Shown: one piece after another, positions 7,142 through 15,975 of the stretch
Layout of the letters: the number at the start of each line of letters is the position of its first letter
Position numbering within the stretch: position 1 is the stretch's first letter
Assembly: GCA_964622775.1 (NCBI GenBank)
Contig: CAZUSO010000030.1
Location: forward strand, 1 to 33,711
DNA from: CAZUSO01 sp964622775
GTDB lineage: Bacteria; Bacteroidota; Bacteroidia; Chitinophagales; Chitinophagaceae
Length of the DNA stretch: 33,711 nucleotides
Direction of reading: 5' to 3'
Program-made: the position numbers and the translations under genes
The notes under the pieces: generated by a model
Told to the model about the DNA's origin: nothing
The model's input: the letters and a program-made list of their open reading frames with translations, nothing else
Databases searched by the model: none

Positions 7142-8746
7142 ATGGCTAAAAATGTATTAATAGGAATCGGCGGTACCGGTTCCCGAGTGATAGAATCTGT
7201 AGTTCATCTTTGTGCGGCGGGATTGGGTCCGGATAAATTGCATATATTTATGATTGACCCGGATGCCGGTAATGGGAATCTGACAAGAACGAAAACGCTC
7301 ATTAGAACATACAGCAAATTGCGTGAGACTTATTCAAGAACAGCAGGAAACGACTGTTTTAAAACTGAAATTGTAATCCCACCCAATGATGAACCATATA
7401 TATGGAGCATCTTTGAGGATAATGCCTATACATTAAAACGGTTTATTAACTATGATAACATAAAGCAAAGCAGTCCGGATTTAGCTCATTTGGCAGATGT
7501 ATTATTTACGGAAAAAGAATTGGGAACTAATTTAGAGCGAGGATTTAGGGGACATCCGTCGATAGGAGCAGTTGTAATGGCAGACCCTCCTATGAATGAT
7601 TATCCTTTCAAATTACTTTGGGAAGGTATAGAAGGTCTTGGAACTAACGAACTAAAAGTTTTTATTGTAGGGTCAATATTTGGAGGAACGGGAGCTGCGG
7701 GCTTCCCTACATTGGGTTCAAAGCAGTTAATTAAATTTAACGAAGAAAAGCAAGCAGCTTTAGCAGATGGGAAAAGCAAGGTGCTACTAGGCGGAGCATT
7801 AGTCTTACCCTATTTTACATTTCCCCTGCCTGATGAAACCGAAGCAGGTCAAGAAAGAATGTTTGTAACACCTAATGACTTTCCTGTTGCTACCAAAGCA
7901 GCATTACAATATTATCACCCCGATACCAAGGAATTGGGGTTTGACCAATATTATTTTATTGGAGATTCTTTGGCACAAAGAGTTGGCGAGTTTCATACCG
8001 GCGGTGAAGGACAGCAAAACAATCCACATTATGTAGAAATGGCAGGAGCTTTAGCGTCTTTTGATTTCTTCAATCAACCTCCGGTTGGAGATAAAGTGCC
8101 CGACAAAGAGTATTTTATTACACGTAGAGATGATAAGAAAATCAACTGGGCTCAGTTACCTTTAACCAGAGATAGTGATAAACTTCCTGAGGCAAAAAGA
8201 AAGTTTAAAAAAATGCTTTCTGATTTTTGCGTTTTTGCATATTCTTACTTAACGTATGGAATAGATAGCTTGGAAAAACCACATAGAGAATTGCTTAAAG
8301 AGAAGGTTGCATGGTACAGAGAGGTTTTTGAAAAAAGATTTGAAGAGGATAGCGAAAGGCTGAATCCGCGTCACCCTGATAATAAAGAAATTTATGAAAA
8401 AATAGAAGACTATTTCAAGCAGTTTCTATATTGGATTGCAGCAATGGATGATGGCGAAAATGGCAATGTTGATTTAGTTAATAAACACATATTATTTAAT
8501 GGTTCATTGGCTCATAATGGTAAAAATGAGCTAATAGAACCGACTCTGTATCCTTCCAATATTGGACAAATTATCAATAGCCCGTCTAATAAAAAAGACT
8601 TTAACCGATTCAGAGAGATATTAAATGAATCAGCAGAAAACAAACAAATTAAAGAAGAAAAAACTACGAGTGCAGGAAGTCGTTTTCTTAATCTTTTTTA
8701 TCTCGCTGCTTCTAACTTTAATAATGAAAATATGACTCTAAATTAA
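7142..8746 (+). CDS. Tubulin/FtsZ-like GTPase (Tubulin_2-type)
   Basis: A 534-residue protein of the tubulin-like superfamily. The N-terminus NVLIGIGGTGSRVIE (residues 4-18) is the Gly-rich first strand/loop of the fold. IFMIDPDAG (35-43) is the second strand with its acidic residue. IVGSIFGGTGAAGFPTLG (175-192) is the tubulin signature, a variant of the GGGTGS/TG loop that binds nucleotide phosphates. The C-terminal ~300 residues differ from FtsZ and lack a visible FtsZ tail, so this is not the division protein. FtsZ-like proteins of this class have been found beside vWA and membrane proteins and proposed to act in membrane remodelling. Here it sits 18 bp after a membrane protein gene and 8 bp before the actin-fold protein gene. 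Polymerisation is inferred from fold only. Confidence 0.8.
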   Translation: MAKNVLIGIGGTGSRVIESVVHLCAAGLGPDKLHIFMIDPDAGNGNLTRTKTLIRTYSKLRETYSRTAGNDCFKTEIVIPPNDEPYIWSIFEDNAYTLKRFINYDNIKQSSPDLAHLADVLFTEKELGTNLERGFRGHPSIGAVVMADPPMNDYPFKLLWEGIEGLGTNELKVFIVGSIFGGTGAAGFPTLGSKQLIKFNEEKQAALADGKSKVLLGGALVLPYFTFPLPDETEAGQERMFVTPNDFPVATKAALQYYHPDTKELGFDQYYFIGDSLAQRVGEFHTGGEGQQNNPHYVEMAGALASFDFFNQPPVGDKVPDKEYFITRRDDKKINWAQLPLTRDSDKLPEAKRKFKKMLSDFCVFAYSYLTYGIDSLEKPHRELLKEKVAWYREVFEKRFEEDSERLNPRHPDNKEIYEKIEDYFKQFLYWIAAMDDGENGNVDLVNKHILFNGSLAHNGKNELIEPTLYPSNIGQIINSPSNKKDFNRFREILNESAENKQIKEEKTTSAGSRFLNLFYLAASNFNNENMTLN

Positions 8747-8754
8747 AATAATAT

Positions 8755-11700
8755 ATGTCTCATTTATATTTACCAAGAATAAATCCGGGAAATGGTATTG
8801 AGATACCTGATATGCCTTCTGTGTGGAGAAATAACGGTTTGAGAGTAATTAAAGAGATTAGTGATGGAATTGCTATTGATGAAAGTGCCAATACTTTAGA
8901 AGTATCTTCAATACCGGATATTTATGCCCGACCACTGACTTTTTTTAATGCATTAAAATCAGATAATCATCCGCTTCGGGAAAGAGCCATACAAGAATGG
9001 AGAGGACTGATAAGCCTTTTGGCTCTGCATAAATTTAACACTAATCTTGACCGTGTTACCATCACCCCCGTTTCCCTCGGAGAGGAAACTTTCAGTCGTG
9101 CTTTAAAGAATTTAGCACCCTCTGCTATTCAATTAGAAAAAAATGGAATACGCTATAATTGGACTGATATTTTGCTGATAAAGTATGATAACATTCCTTT
9201 AGGAGCGTTTGCTCCGGGTACTTTAGTCTTTACTTCGGCAGATTATCACCAAAAGCTTAAAGGGACAGCTTTTCCGTTAATGGACGAAAATGGATACCTG
9301 AAAGCTCCCGGAAAAGGAGACGGCATCGAATTTGTGGGAGAATGGTTAGAGTGGTTTAAACGAGAATACAATCAACTTGCCAATACCCAAGAGAACAATA
9401 CTAATAAGGATTACGAAAAAGCGGGTATCCTCAATGCACATTTGGAAGAATGGATTAATGAAATCAAAAGAGTATTAGATATTAATCCAAGTGAAGATAT
9501 TCATTCTGACGAAATCAATATATCGGAAGTACCGCTTGAAATAGCTTCATCTTCTTTTCTGCCTAAATATAGCATTTATCAACTTTTGCTCAGACCTTTG
9601 GTTAAGAATACTGACTATGTAGGAGCCGGCAACAAATCCGATTATGCATTAAAACAAGCAAGAAATTATTCAGGATACACAGAAGTCGTAGTCATTACGG
9701 CTTCAGAATTGGCAAAAGATAAAAGGTTATGGGAGGTAACCAAGCCTTCTCAACTAAATAAGGATACTGTTTCCTTACTGACTACATTTTTTAAAGAGGC
9801 ATCCGGGACAAAGATTAATAATGTCAATTTGCAAAATGACAATGCAATATGGATAAGACCTGAAATGTATTTTTTGACAGACATATTGTTAGACTCTGAT
9901 AATAAAAAAATACTTTTAGAATCAGAGCAGTACTTAAATGGCGATAATACAAGATTCGTCTTGCCTTTCAAGAAAGAAATATTACACTTTTTTTCTCCGG
10001 AAGATATTCGCGAAGTTTTAAAACCTCGGTTTGAATTATCAGAAACAGGGGATAAAATAACTTTCTATTTCTATTTACCATTAGTTGGCAGCACTTTGCC
10101 AATAGAAGTTAAAAAGACTTATAAGCTGAAAGGCAATAATACAGGAGAAGGTATAATTAGACCAATAAAAGTGCCGGTTTTAGATATCTTTCCTGATTAT
10201 TTAGGAGATTTTTGGAGTCAGTATTTTGTTTTTGCAGGAGGTATGGGCGATTATAAATATACACCTGTAAATTATCGTCATAACGAAAACTTCATTCAAT
10301 ATGAACCGATAAGAAAGACACTTTCAAATAGTCAACTGAGTGGGGAAATTATTAAAGTATCCGGGTACGACTGTTTCCCCGAGGCAATAGAAATAATGAA
10401 TGCCAATGCGCATAATATGGCAGGGTTGGTATTAGTAAGTCGTAAGCCTGAAAATCCGGAAAGTAAACCAGATATGACTCCGGAAGGAAGACCCTTTCGA
10501 GAAGAATGTACAGTCGGAGTAGATTTTGGAACATCCAATACAAATGTATTTATCAAAGCTGGAAACAACACTGCGAAAAGGATGGATTTTGAATTTTCAA
10601 AATACAAACGAAAACTATTCGCTTCTAATGAGATAGAATCTAATGCTATTTCACATATGTTTTTTGTTCCTGATAATGATGTTAAGTTACCCATACCTAC
10701 TGCACTGAAAGCTTATTTGAACGGAGTACACAATCATCCGTTTTTGGACTATTTTATTTATTTCCCTAATGCCCCTAAATATCCTGAAAATGTATATACC
10801 GGAATTAAATGGGAGGCTACAATTGATAGAACGGAAGCATTCTTAAAGTCACTTATTTTTCTAATATTAGTTAAAGTAATTCGGGATAGATATAATAAGA
10901 TAAGTTTTAAGTGTACGTATCCTAAATCATTCTCTGGTGACAAGCAAAATGCTTTCAGAATGTGCTGGAGTAACTTATTGAATGGTGTTTTTTATACTGA
11001 TGGACCTGATAAATTCTCTAATCAGATGCTATATTCACTGAGAGGTTCGTTGCAAAACCGAGGGACTAAAATTGCAATAGATACTCCCAATGGAACATTT
11101 AGCTTAGATACGAATCCTGATTTTATTTATGAAGGTATAGCAGCGGGTGAATATTTCTCTTTGAGTGGTATCAGCAATCCAATAGCTGATAAGGTAAGGG
11201 GGGCAGTATGTATTGATATTGGAGGAGGGTCAACAGATTATTCAATTTGGTTAAATGACAAAATTGTATTCGATACCTCAGTTAAATTAGCCGGAGATGT
11301 CCTTTCCAAATTTTTATATAGTAATGTCAGGGCAAGAACTTTGTTGTTTTCTAAGGAAGCTGTTGATTCCTTAAATGAAGCTGCAATTGGGCGAGAGGAG
11401 CAACGCTTAGGTGCATTTGAATCCAGATTAAATTACATTTTGAAGAACGAGGAGGGAAGCATACTGAGGCAATTAGGGGCAAATGCTAATGATCCTGATA
11501 TTATTGCTTTGAGAAAATTGTTGATTATACAATTTAGTGCCTTAGCCACTTATGCAGCTCACATTTGCCTTGTAGTAAATCAACAGAATGATAAAAGACT
11601 GTCCGGAAATTTTGAGTTTAACGGTGTGAGGTTACATTGGGGGGGGAATGCAGCAAAGTTGATAAACTGGATAGACCATGGAAAGTTTTCAAAAGACGGT

Positions 11701-12345
11701 ACAGCTTCAGGGTTTTTAAATAGAGTTTTCTTTAGAGCTTTGACAGATGGAGAGCTAGACAAAAGTGTCGTGTTTGGTAAAATTAATTCATTGGAGCAGA
11801 TATTGTCATCGGGGCACAAAGATGAAGCTGCCGGGGGAGCTGTTTATAGCAGCGATTTTAGCCTTAATTCAAACAATTCCTTCACCTCTAATGCAAATGA
11901 AGATTTTGCAAATGAAAGTTGGGATGTTGGGACTTATAATTCGACAAACAATTCCGGTGTTTCTTTTGATGACAGTTGGGAAAATGATGATGAGAAAATA
12001 ATTATTGGAGAAAAAATCTATCTGGAAAATAATGAAACTTTTGAGCATTTTAGACTCACATCTATAAATGAAATAATCAGTAAAAATAAAGTAAACTACC
12101 TGCGTAGTGATTTATCTCAGTTAAATAAATTATTGTATTTCATTAATGGCTACGGGGCAAGTATAGGTCTATTTAGTAAAGGCGAATTTAATCTTAGTCC
12201 TTCCGATTATCGGGAAATAGACCAGGTTGTATTAAGAGACGTAAATAATTTATTGAGAGAGAACGAGTCAGAGCGAGTGTTGGAACCTATTTTTATCTAC
12301 GAAATACAAGAGTTGATTAGAAGAACCATATTGAAATATAAGTAA
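8755..12345 (+). CDS. Giant protein with a C-terminal actin/Hsp70-fold ATPase domain (SrfB-like?)
   Basis: A 1196-residue protein. Residues 1-580 have no recognised domain: mixed alpha/beta, rich in aromatic and acidic residues, no signal peptide or membrane span. From ~585 an actin/Hsp70-fold ATPase begins. VGVDFGTSNTNVF (about 585-597) is the phosphate-1 motif, CIDIGGGSTDYSIW (about 817-830) is phosphate-2, and LHWGGNAAKLINW (about 961-973) fits the adenosine motif. A Ser/Asn/Asp-rich linker follows (about 1030-1085), then a helical tail. The ~230-residue interval between phosphate motifs is longer than in DnaK. The size and layout recall the SrfB 'virulence factor' family (about 1000 aa), a weak analogy. 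The gene is 8 bp after the tubulin-like gene and 1 bp before the Hsp70 gene. Close coupling suggests fixed stoichiometry. Confidence 0.75.
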   Translation: MSHLYLPRINPGNGIEIPDMPSVWRNNGLRVIKEISDGIAIDESANTLEVSSIPDIYARPLTFFNALKSDNHPLRERAIQEWRGLISLLALHKFNTNLDRVTITPVSLGEETFSRALKNLAPSAIQLEKNGIRYNWTDILLIKYDNIPLGAFAPGTLVFTSADYHQKLKGTAFPLMDENGYLKAPGKGDGIEFVGEWLEWFKREYNQLANTQENNTNKDYEKAGILNAHLEEWINEIKRVLDINPSEDIHSDEINISEVPLEIASSSFLPKYSIYQLLLRPLVKNTDYVGAGNKSDYALKQARNYSGYTEVVVITASELAKDKRLWEVTKPSQLNKDTVSLLTTFFKEASGTKINNVNLQNDNAIWIRPEMYFLTDILLDSDNKKILLESEQYLNGDNTRFVLPFKKEILHFFSPEDIREVLKPRFELSETGDKITFYFYLPLVGSTLPIEVKKTYKLKGNNTGEGIIRPIKVPVLDIFPDYLGDFWSQYFVFAGGMGDYKYTPVNYRHNENFIQYEPIRKTLSNSQLSGEIIKVSGYDCFPEAIEIMNANAHNMAGLVLVSRKPENPESKPDMTPEGRPFREECTVGVDFGTSNTNVFIKAGNNTAKRMDFEFSKYKRKLFASNEIESNAISHMFFVPDNDVKLPIPTALKAYLNGVHNHPFLDYFIYFPNAPKYPENVYTGIKWEATIDRTEAFLKSLIFLILVKVIRDRYNKISFKCTYPKSFSGDKQNAFRMCWSNLLNGVFYTDGPDKFSNQMLYSLRGSLQNRGTKIAIDTPNGTFSLDTNPDFIYEGIAAGEYFSLSGISNPIADKVRGAVCIDIGGGSTDYSIWLNDKIVFDTSVKLAGDVLSKFLYSNVRARTLLFSKEAVDSLNEAAIGREEQRLGAFESRLNYILKNEEGSILRQLGANANDPDIIALRKLLIIQFSALATYAAHICLVVNQQNDKRLSGNFEFNGVRLHWGGNAAKLINWIDHGKFSKDGTASGFLNRVFFRALTDGELDKSVVFGKINSLEQILSSGHKDEAAGGAVYSSDFSLNSNNSFTSNANEDFANESWDVGTYNSTNNSGVSFDDSWENDDEKIIIGEKIYLENNETFEHFRLTSINEIISKNKVNYLRSDLSQLNKLLYFINGYGASIGLFSKGEFNLSPSDYREIDQVVLRDVNNLLRENESERVLEPIFIYEIQELIRRTILKYK

Positions 12346-12346
12346 A

Positions 12347-13900
12347 ATGAAAATACCACACGTAGGTATAGATTTAGGTACTACTTTTTCCTGTATGAGT
12401 TATATAGGAGAAGAGGGTATTCCTGTTGTTATAAAAAATAGCGCAGGAAAAGAAACTATCCCTTCTGTAGTTTGGTTTGACGGGAGAACAGCTTATGTTG
12501 GAGACGATGCCAATGATCGAAAGATAATGGCAAACGCCCCGATTTACGAAATGGTAAAAAGGGACATCGGCAGAGAAACCGCTCACCGCTATATGGTACA
12601 CGGTTACGATTATGGGGCATACGGATTTTCAGCAATAATATTGAAGTGCTTTAAACAACACGCTTTTCATTTTTTTAATTTAAAAAAATGGTTAGCTCCA
12701 GATGATTTAATTGATGATACGCTTATTCCTGCCGTTATTACGGTGCCGGCACAATTTGGCGATAAGGAACGACGGCATACAAGAATCGCCGGAAGAGCTG
12801 CTGGGTTTGATGTAATTGCTATTATCAATGAGCCAACAGCAGCGGCATTGACTTATGGCATAAACTTACAAGACACCAGAAAAGTTTTTGTTTTTGATTT
12901 GGGTGGAGGAACATTTGATGTCACTATTATGCAAATCAGTAATGGAGATATTACGGTATTGGCATCTGACGGTGCGTCACAAGTTGGTGGTAAAGATTGG
13001 GATGCTCTTATCGTCAGTTATTTGCTCTATAAATCAGAAGAAATATTAGGGAAAGAAGTGCCTGATGAATATCTATGGGAATTAAATAAAAAAGCACTTG
13101 AGGCAAAGTTTATACTCAGTACAGAAGAAAGCGTTACCCTTAGTATGCTTATAGAGGGAAAGTTGATAGAGATACCGCTTTATACGGAAAGCAAAAAAAA
13201 TGATATGCTCTCTGATAGCTATTTCGATGACTTTATTGATGATTGGGAAGATGATAAATTTTATTTTGAACAGCGTTCAGCTAATTTACTTACCAATATA
13301 AAAGCTATCATAAGTTATATGCTGGAGAACATCCACTTGGGTTGGAATGATATAGATGACATTGTTTTGGCAGGAGGAGCTTGCAGAATGCCGATGATTA
13401 CAAAAATGATTGAAGATATTTCTGGGAAAAAAGTACATAGAAATATTTCAGGAATTGACTTAGATACTGCCATTTCATTTGGAGCTACATTGCTTGGAAG
13501 GAATAGAAATCGTGTAACAGATGTAACTCCCAAAGCAATAGGGATTGAGGTAATCGAAAGAGGTAGAACTGTTGTCGAACATTTGATTAAGAAAAATACG
13601 CCACTTCCCGTTAAAATATCACAACGATACAAAGCTGTAGAAAAGGCAGTATTGAAAGTTTATGAAGGAGAAAATGACAGCAGAAGTCCCGATGATTGTA
13701 TTTTAAGAGGACGGCTGGAATTAAACAATAAAGAAGGCGAGGTAAATATAGAATTGTCCATAGATTTCAATGGATTAATAATTGCTTCCATAGAAGCAGA
13801 GGGAGTCAAATCGGAGTTGAAAATAAAATCAGAAGAGGGAGATATTGATGTGAGTGAATTAACAAATAAAATCAATCAGATAAATGTGATATGTCAGTAG
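12347..13900 (+). CDS. Divergent, lid-less Hsp70-family chaperone
   Basis: A 517-residue Hsp70. The nucleotide-binding domain is intact: GIDLGTTFS (7-15, phosphate-1), INEPTAAALTYG (linker helix), FDLGGGTFDV (about 183-192, phosphate-2) and GGACRMP (343-349, adenosine motif, with Cys in the usual Ser position). A beta substrate-binding domain covers about 385-480 (IGIEV, NTPLPVK). The ~100-residue alpha-helical lid and the acidic EEVD-like or disordered tail of DnaK (about 640 aa) are absent, so this is a specialised paralogue and not the housekeeping DnaK. The start is 1 bp after the previous stop, and its last 10 bp overlap the start of the J-like protein gene, a tight arrangement that pairs chaperone and partner. 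Confidence 0.9.
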   Translation: MKIPHVGIDLGTTFSCMSYIGEEGIPVVIKNSAGKETIPSVVWFDGRTAYVGDDANDRKIMANAPIYEMVKRDIGRETAHRYMVHGYDYGAYGFSAIILKCFKQHAFHFFNLKKWLAPDDLIDDTLIPAVITVPAQFGDKERRHTRIAGRAAGFDVIAIINEPTAAALTYGINLQDTRKVFVFDLGGGTFDVTIMQISNGDITVLASDGASQVGGKDWDALIVSYLLYKSEEILGKEVPDEYLWELNKKALEAKFILSTEESVTLSMLIEGKLIEIPLYTESKKNDMLSDSYFDDFIDDWEDDKFYFEQRSANLLTNIKAIISYMLENIHLGWNDIDDIVLAGGACRMPMITKMIEDISGKKVHRNISGIDLDTAISFGATLLGRNRNRVTDVTPKAIGIEVIERGRTVVEHLIKKNTPLPVKISQRYKAVEKAVLKVYEGENDSRSPDDCILRGRLELNNKEGEVNIELSIDFNGLIIASIEAEGVKSELKIKSEEGDIDVSELTNKINQINVICQ

Positions 13901-15975
13901 ATAATACAAATGAACCATTTATAGGTTCGGACATCCCGGAAAACAGCAAAAATAACAATACTTATATAGGTAGAGATGGAGGAGTCCCACCAAATGGCGG
14001 GGCTGATGCTATTTCCGGAGCATCGGATGCTGATTATCCGGGCAACAATATTACGAAATCAACTCTTGACAGAGGTTTAAAAAAAGTCCCCGCCACCTTT
14101 GAAGACACTAATGGAGATTGGAAAACCATAAACTCTGACAATCTGTTCGAGGTATTGTACTTTGATTATCAGCACTATTTCAAGATAACCGATGAAATGG
14201 TTAAAAATAATTTTGAAATTATTAGTAATTTTTGGCAAACAAAGAACAGACAATTTTTAGGTGCTCAAAAAGAGCGGATTGTAAAAAAATATGGGCAAGC
14301 AATAGTAGAACAGGCAAATAAAAAATTAGAAAGAGCCTTTAACCAATTACGTAATGAAGCAAACAGGAAACTCTATTACAAAGAGCTTGAAACAAAACGT
14401 TACAACAAAGGTATTGAATCTATAGCAGATTTGATTGCCGGAGTGTTGGATGCAGGACTTCTTCCCGAAACTACTGCGGTCAGAATTATAAACAGAGGGA
14501 TTGAAAACGGGCTTAATTTTCAGGAAGCTAAAGATCACTTATTGGCTAAGATAAAAGAAGCAGGATTCAAGTCTCGTGCCAAAGCTGAGTCTAAAGAGAA
14601 TGTATTTGCTAACAAATGGATGACAGATGAAGTATTTGAAAGGCAAGCAAATGTAGTAATAAAAGTTAATGGACGGGAAGTTCACACTTTAGAAGAGTAT
14701 GGGGAGGTTTTATTTAATGATGCCAGTTATTCATCCAGACATATACAGAAAGGAGCCATTCGCCAGAATGTTAATACATTGACCAATGATGATGATTTGG
14801 CAATGGAGATTGATGATTTATGTGATGAAAGAGATGTTGTCAAAAAGATTTTAAAAGTCATCTATGCCTTAAACCCGTCTTTGCCCTACAAATTGGGTGA
14901 ATACAAATATTACTCCTTGGATACAATGCTCAAAACCGGCTTCAAAGATTATAAATTATATAAGAACATTGAAACGGAATTTACCGAAGGGCGCTTAACG
15001 ATTTGGATTCAGGCCAATGCTCCCGACATTGCCAAAAAGATTCCCTATAAAAATCAAAATATCAACTCAAGCTATTACTCAAATTACAATAATGTATATG
15101 GACAAAGTTCACCTCAACAGTCATATACTCCAAGGGATTTTTTAGAATTTATTTATTCTGTCAACAATCAATATCCGTTTTATCTAAAAAAGGATAGGTT
15201 ACTGAAAAACTTTCAGGATTTAGCCGATACTTTAAAGCAAGCAGATTCCTATTGGAACGATGTAATGGATAATTTCAAAAACGAGTATCTTACCACCTGG
15301 ATGAAGTCCGGTGGCAGATTCGATTATATAAATGCTTACAACAATGAAATTGACAGGGTTTTTGCATTAAAAACACATAATTCTGAAGAAGCATGCTATG
15401 CCGGTATTCAAAAATTGCTTGAAACAATTGACAATTCGGTATCGCCTCCCAAATTGCGATTAGATAAGCTGCAAATTGACTTACAGGATTTTGCTCCTTC
15501 CAATAAAATAGAAACAGTATCAATACAAGTAAAGATGGAAGGTATTGGCTTTACTAAATCAATTTATTCATTAAATAAAAACATAGAAGGGATAACTCTA
15601 AAGGATAAGGCTAATTGCTTTTTTTCTTTAACGAATAATACCATATTTAGCATTAATGTAGATATTGATACTGCTAAGCTATTAAAAGGAACATTGTACA
15701 AAAATACATTAAAGATACAATCGGCAATGGAAACTATTGAAGTACCCGTTAATATAAAGGTTGTCTTTCCTAAAAAGCAATTTATCAGGCAGTTAATTAA
15801 ATATGGCCTGATTTTTGGAACATTTATAGGTATCATTAATTACTTATTTGTCGGTATAGCAGATTCGTATGAAGGGCAATATGGTGTGGGCGCTCCTTTA
15901 TTTGTGTTAGCAGTGGCATTTGTAGGTTGGTTTATCTGGTGGATTCCTGCAATTAAAAAATTTGAAAAGTTATGA
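13891..15975 (+). CDS. J-like membrane protein lacking HPD, probable Hsp70 partner
   Basis: A 694-residue protein. Residues 1-60 are polar and Asn/Gly-rich. Residues ~83-166 follow the J-domain pattern: NLFEVLYFDYQHYFKITDEMV at the front, two long helices, and a final RNKLYYKEL-like element (here ANRKLYYKEL). The HPD tripeptide is replaced by a segment with FWQTK, so canonical ATPase stimulation is doubtful. Residues ~170-230 form a helical module (AGVLDAGLLPETTAV). The middle is unassigned. About 520-625 is beta-rich and Ig-like (alternating strands, KTISI-type spacing). Two transmembrane spans end the protein (about 637-656 and 667-686). I infer a membrane-anchored client or docking factor for the adjacent Hsp70. 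The start overlaps the Hsp70 gene by 10 bp, and the stop overlaps the next start by 4 bp. Confidence 0.7.
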   Translation: MSVDNTNEPFIGSDIPENSKNNNTYIGRDGGVPPNGGADAISGASDADYPGNNITKSTLDRGLKKVPATFEDTNGDWKTINSDNLFEVLYFDYQHYFKITDEMVKNNFEIISNFWQTKNRQFLGAQKERIVKKYGQAIVEQANKKLERAFNQLRNEANRKLYYKELETKRYNKGIESIADLIAGVLDAGLLPETTAVRIINRGIENGLNFQEAKDHLLAKIKEAGFKSRAKAESKENVFANKWMTDEVFERQANVVIKVNGREVHTLEEYGEVLFNDASYSSRHIQKGAIRQNVNTLTNDDDLAMEIDDLCDERDVVKKILKVIYALNPSLPYKLGEYKYYSLDTMLKTGFKDYKLYKNIETEFTEGRLTIWIQANAPDIAKKIPYKNQNINSSYYSNYNNVYGQSSPQQSYTPRDFLEFIYSVNNQYPFYLKKDRLLKNFQDLADTLKQADSYWNDVMDNFKNEYLTTWMKSGGRFDYINAYNNEIDRVFALKTHNSEEACYAGIQKLLETIDNSVSPPKLRLDKLQIDLQDFAPSNKIETVSIQVKMEGIGFTKSIYSLNKNIEGITLKDKANCFFSLTNNTIFSINVDIDTAKLLKGTLYKNTLKIQSAMETIEVPVNIKVVFPKKQFIRQLIKYGLIFGTFIGIINYLFVGIADSYEGQYGVGAPLFVLAVAFVGWFIWWIPAIKKFEKL

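Noticed and set aside
7142..8746. Assignment as the cell-division protein FtsZ
   Set aside because: The glycine loop is a variant, the C-terminal half is unlike FtsZ, and the neighbours are not division genes.
12347..13900. Assignment as housekeeping DnaK
   Set aside because: It is about 120 residues short, lacks the lid, and is embedded in an operon of unrelated membrane and cytoskeletal proteins.
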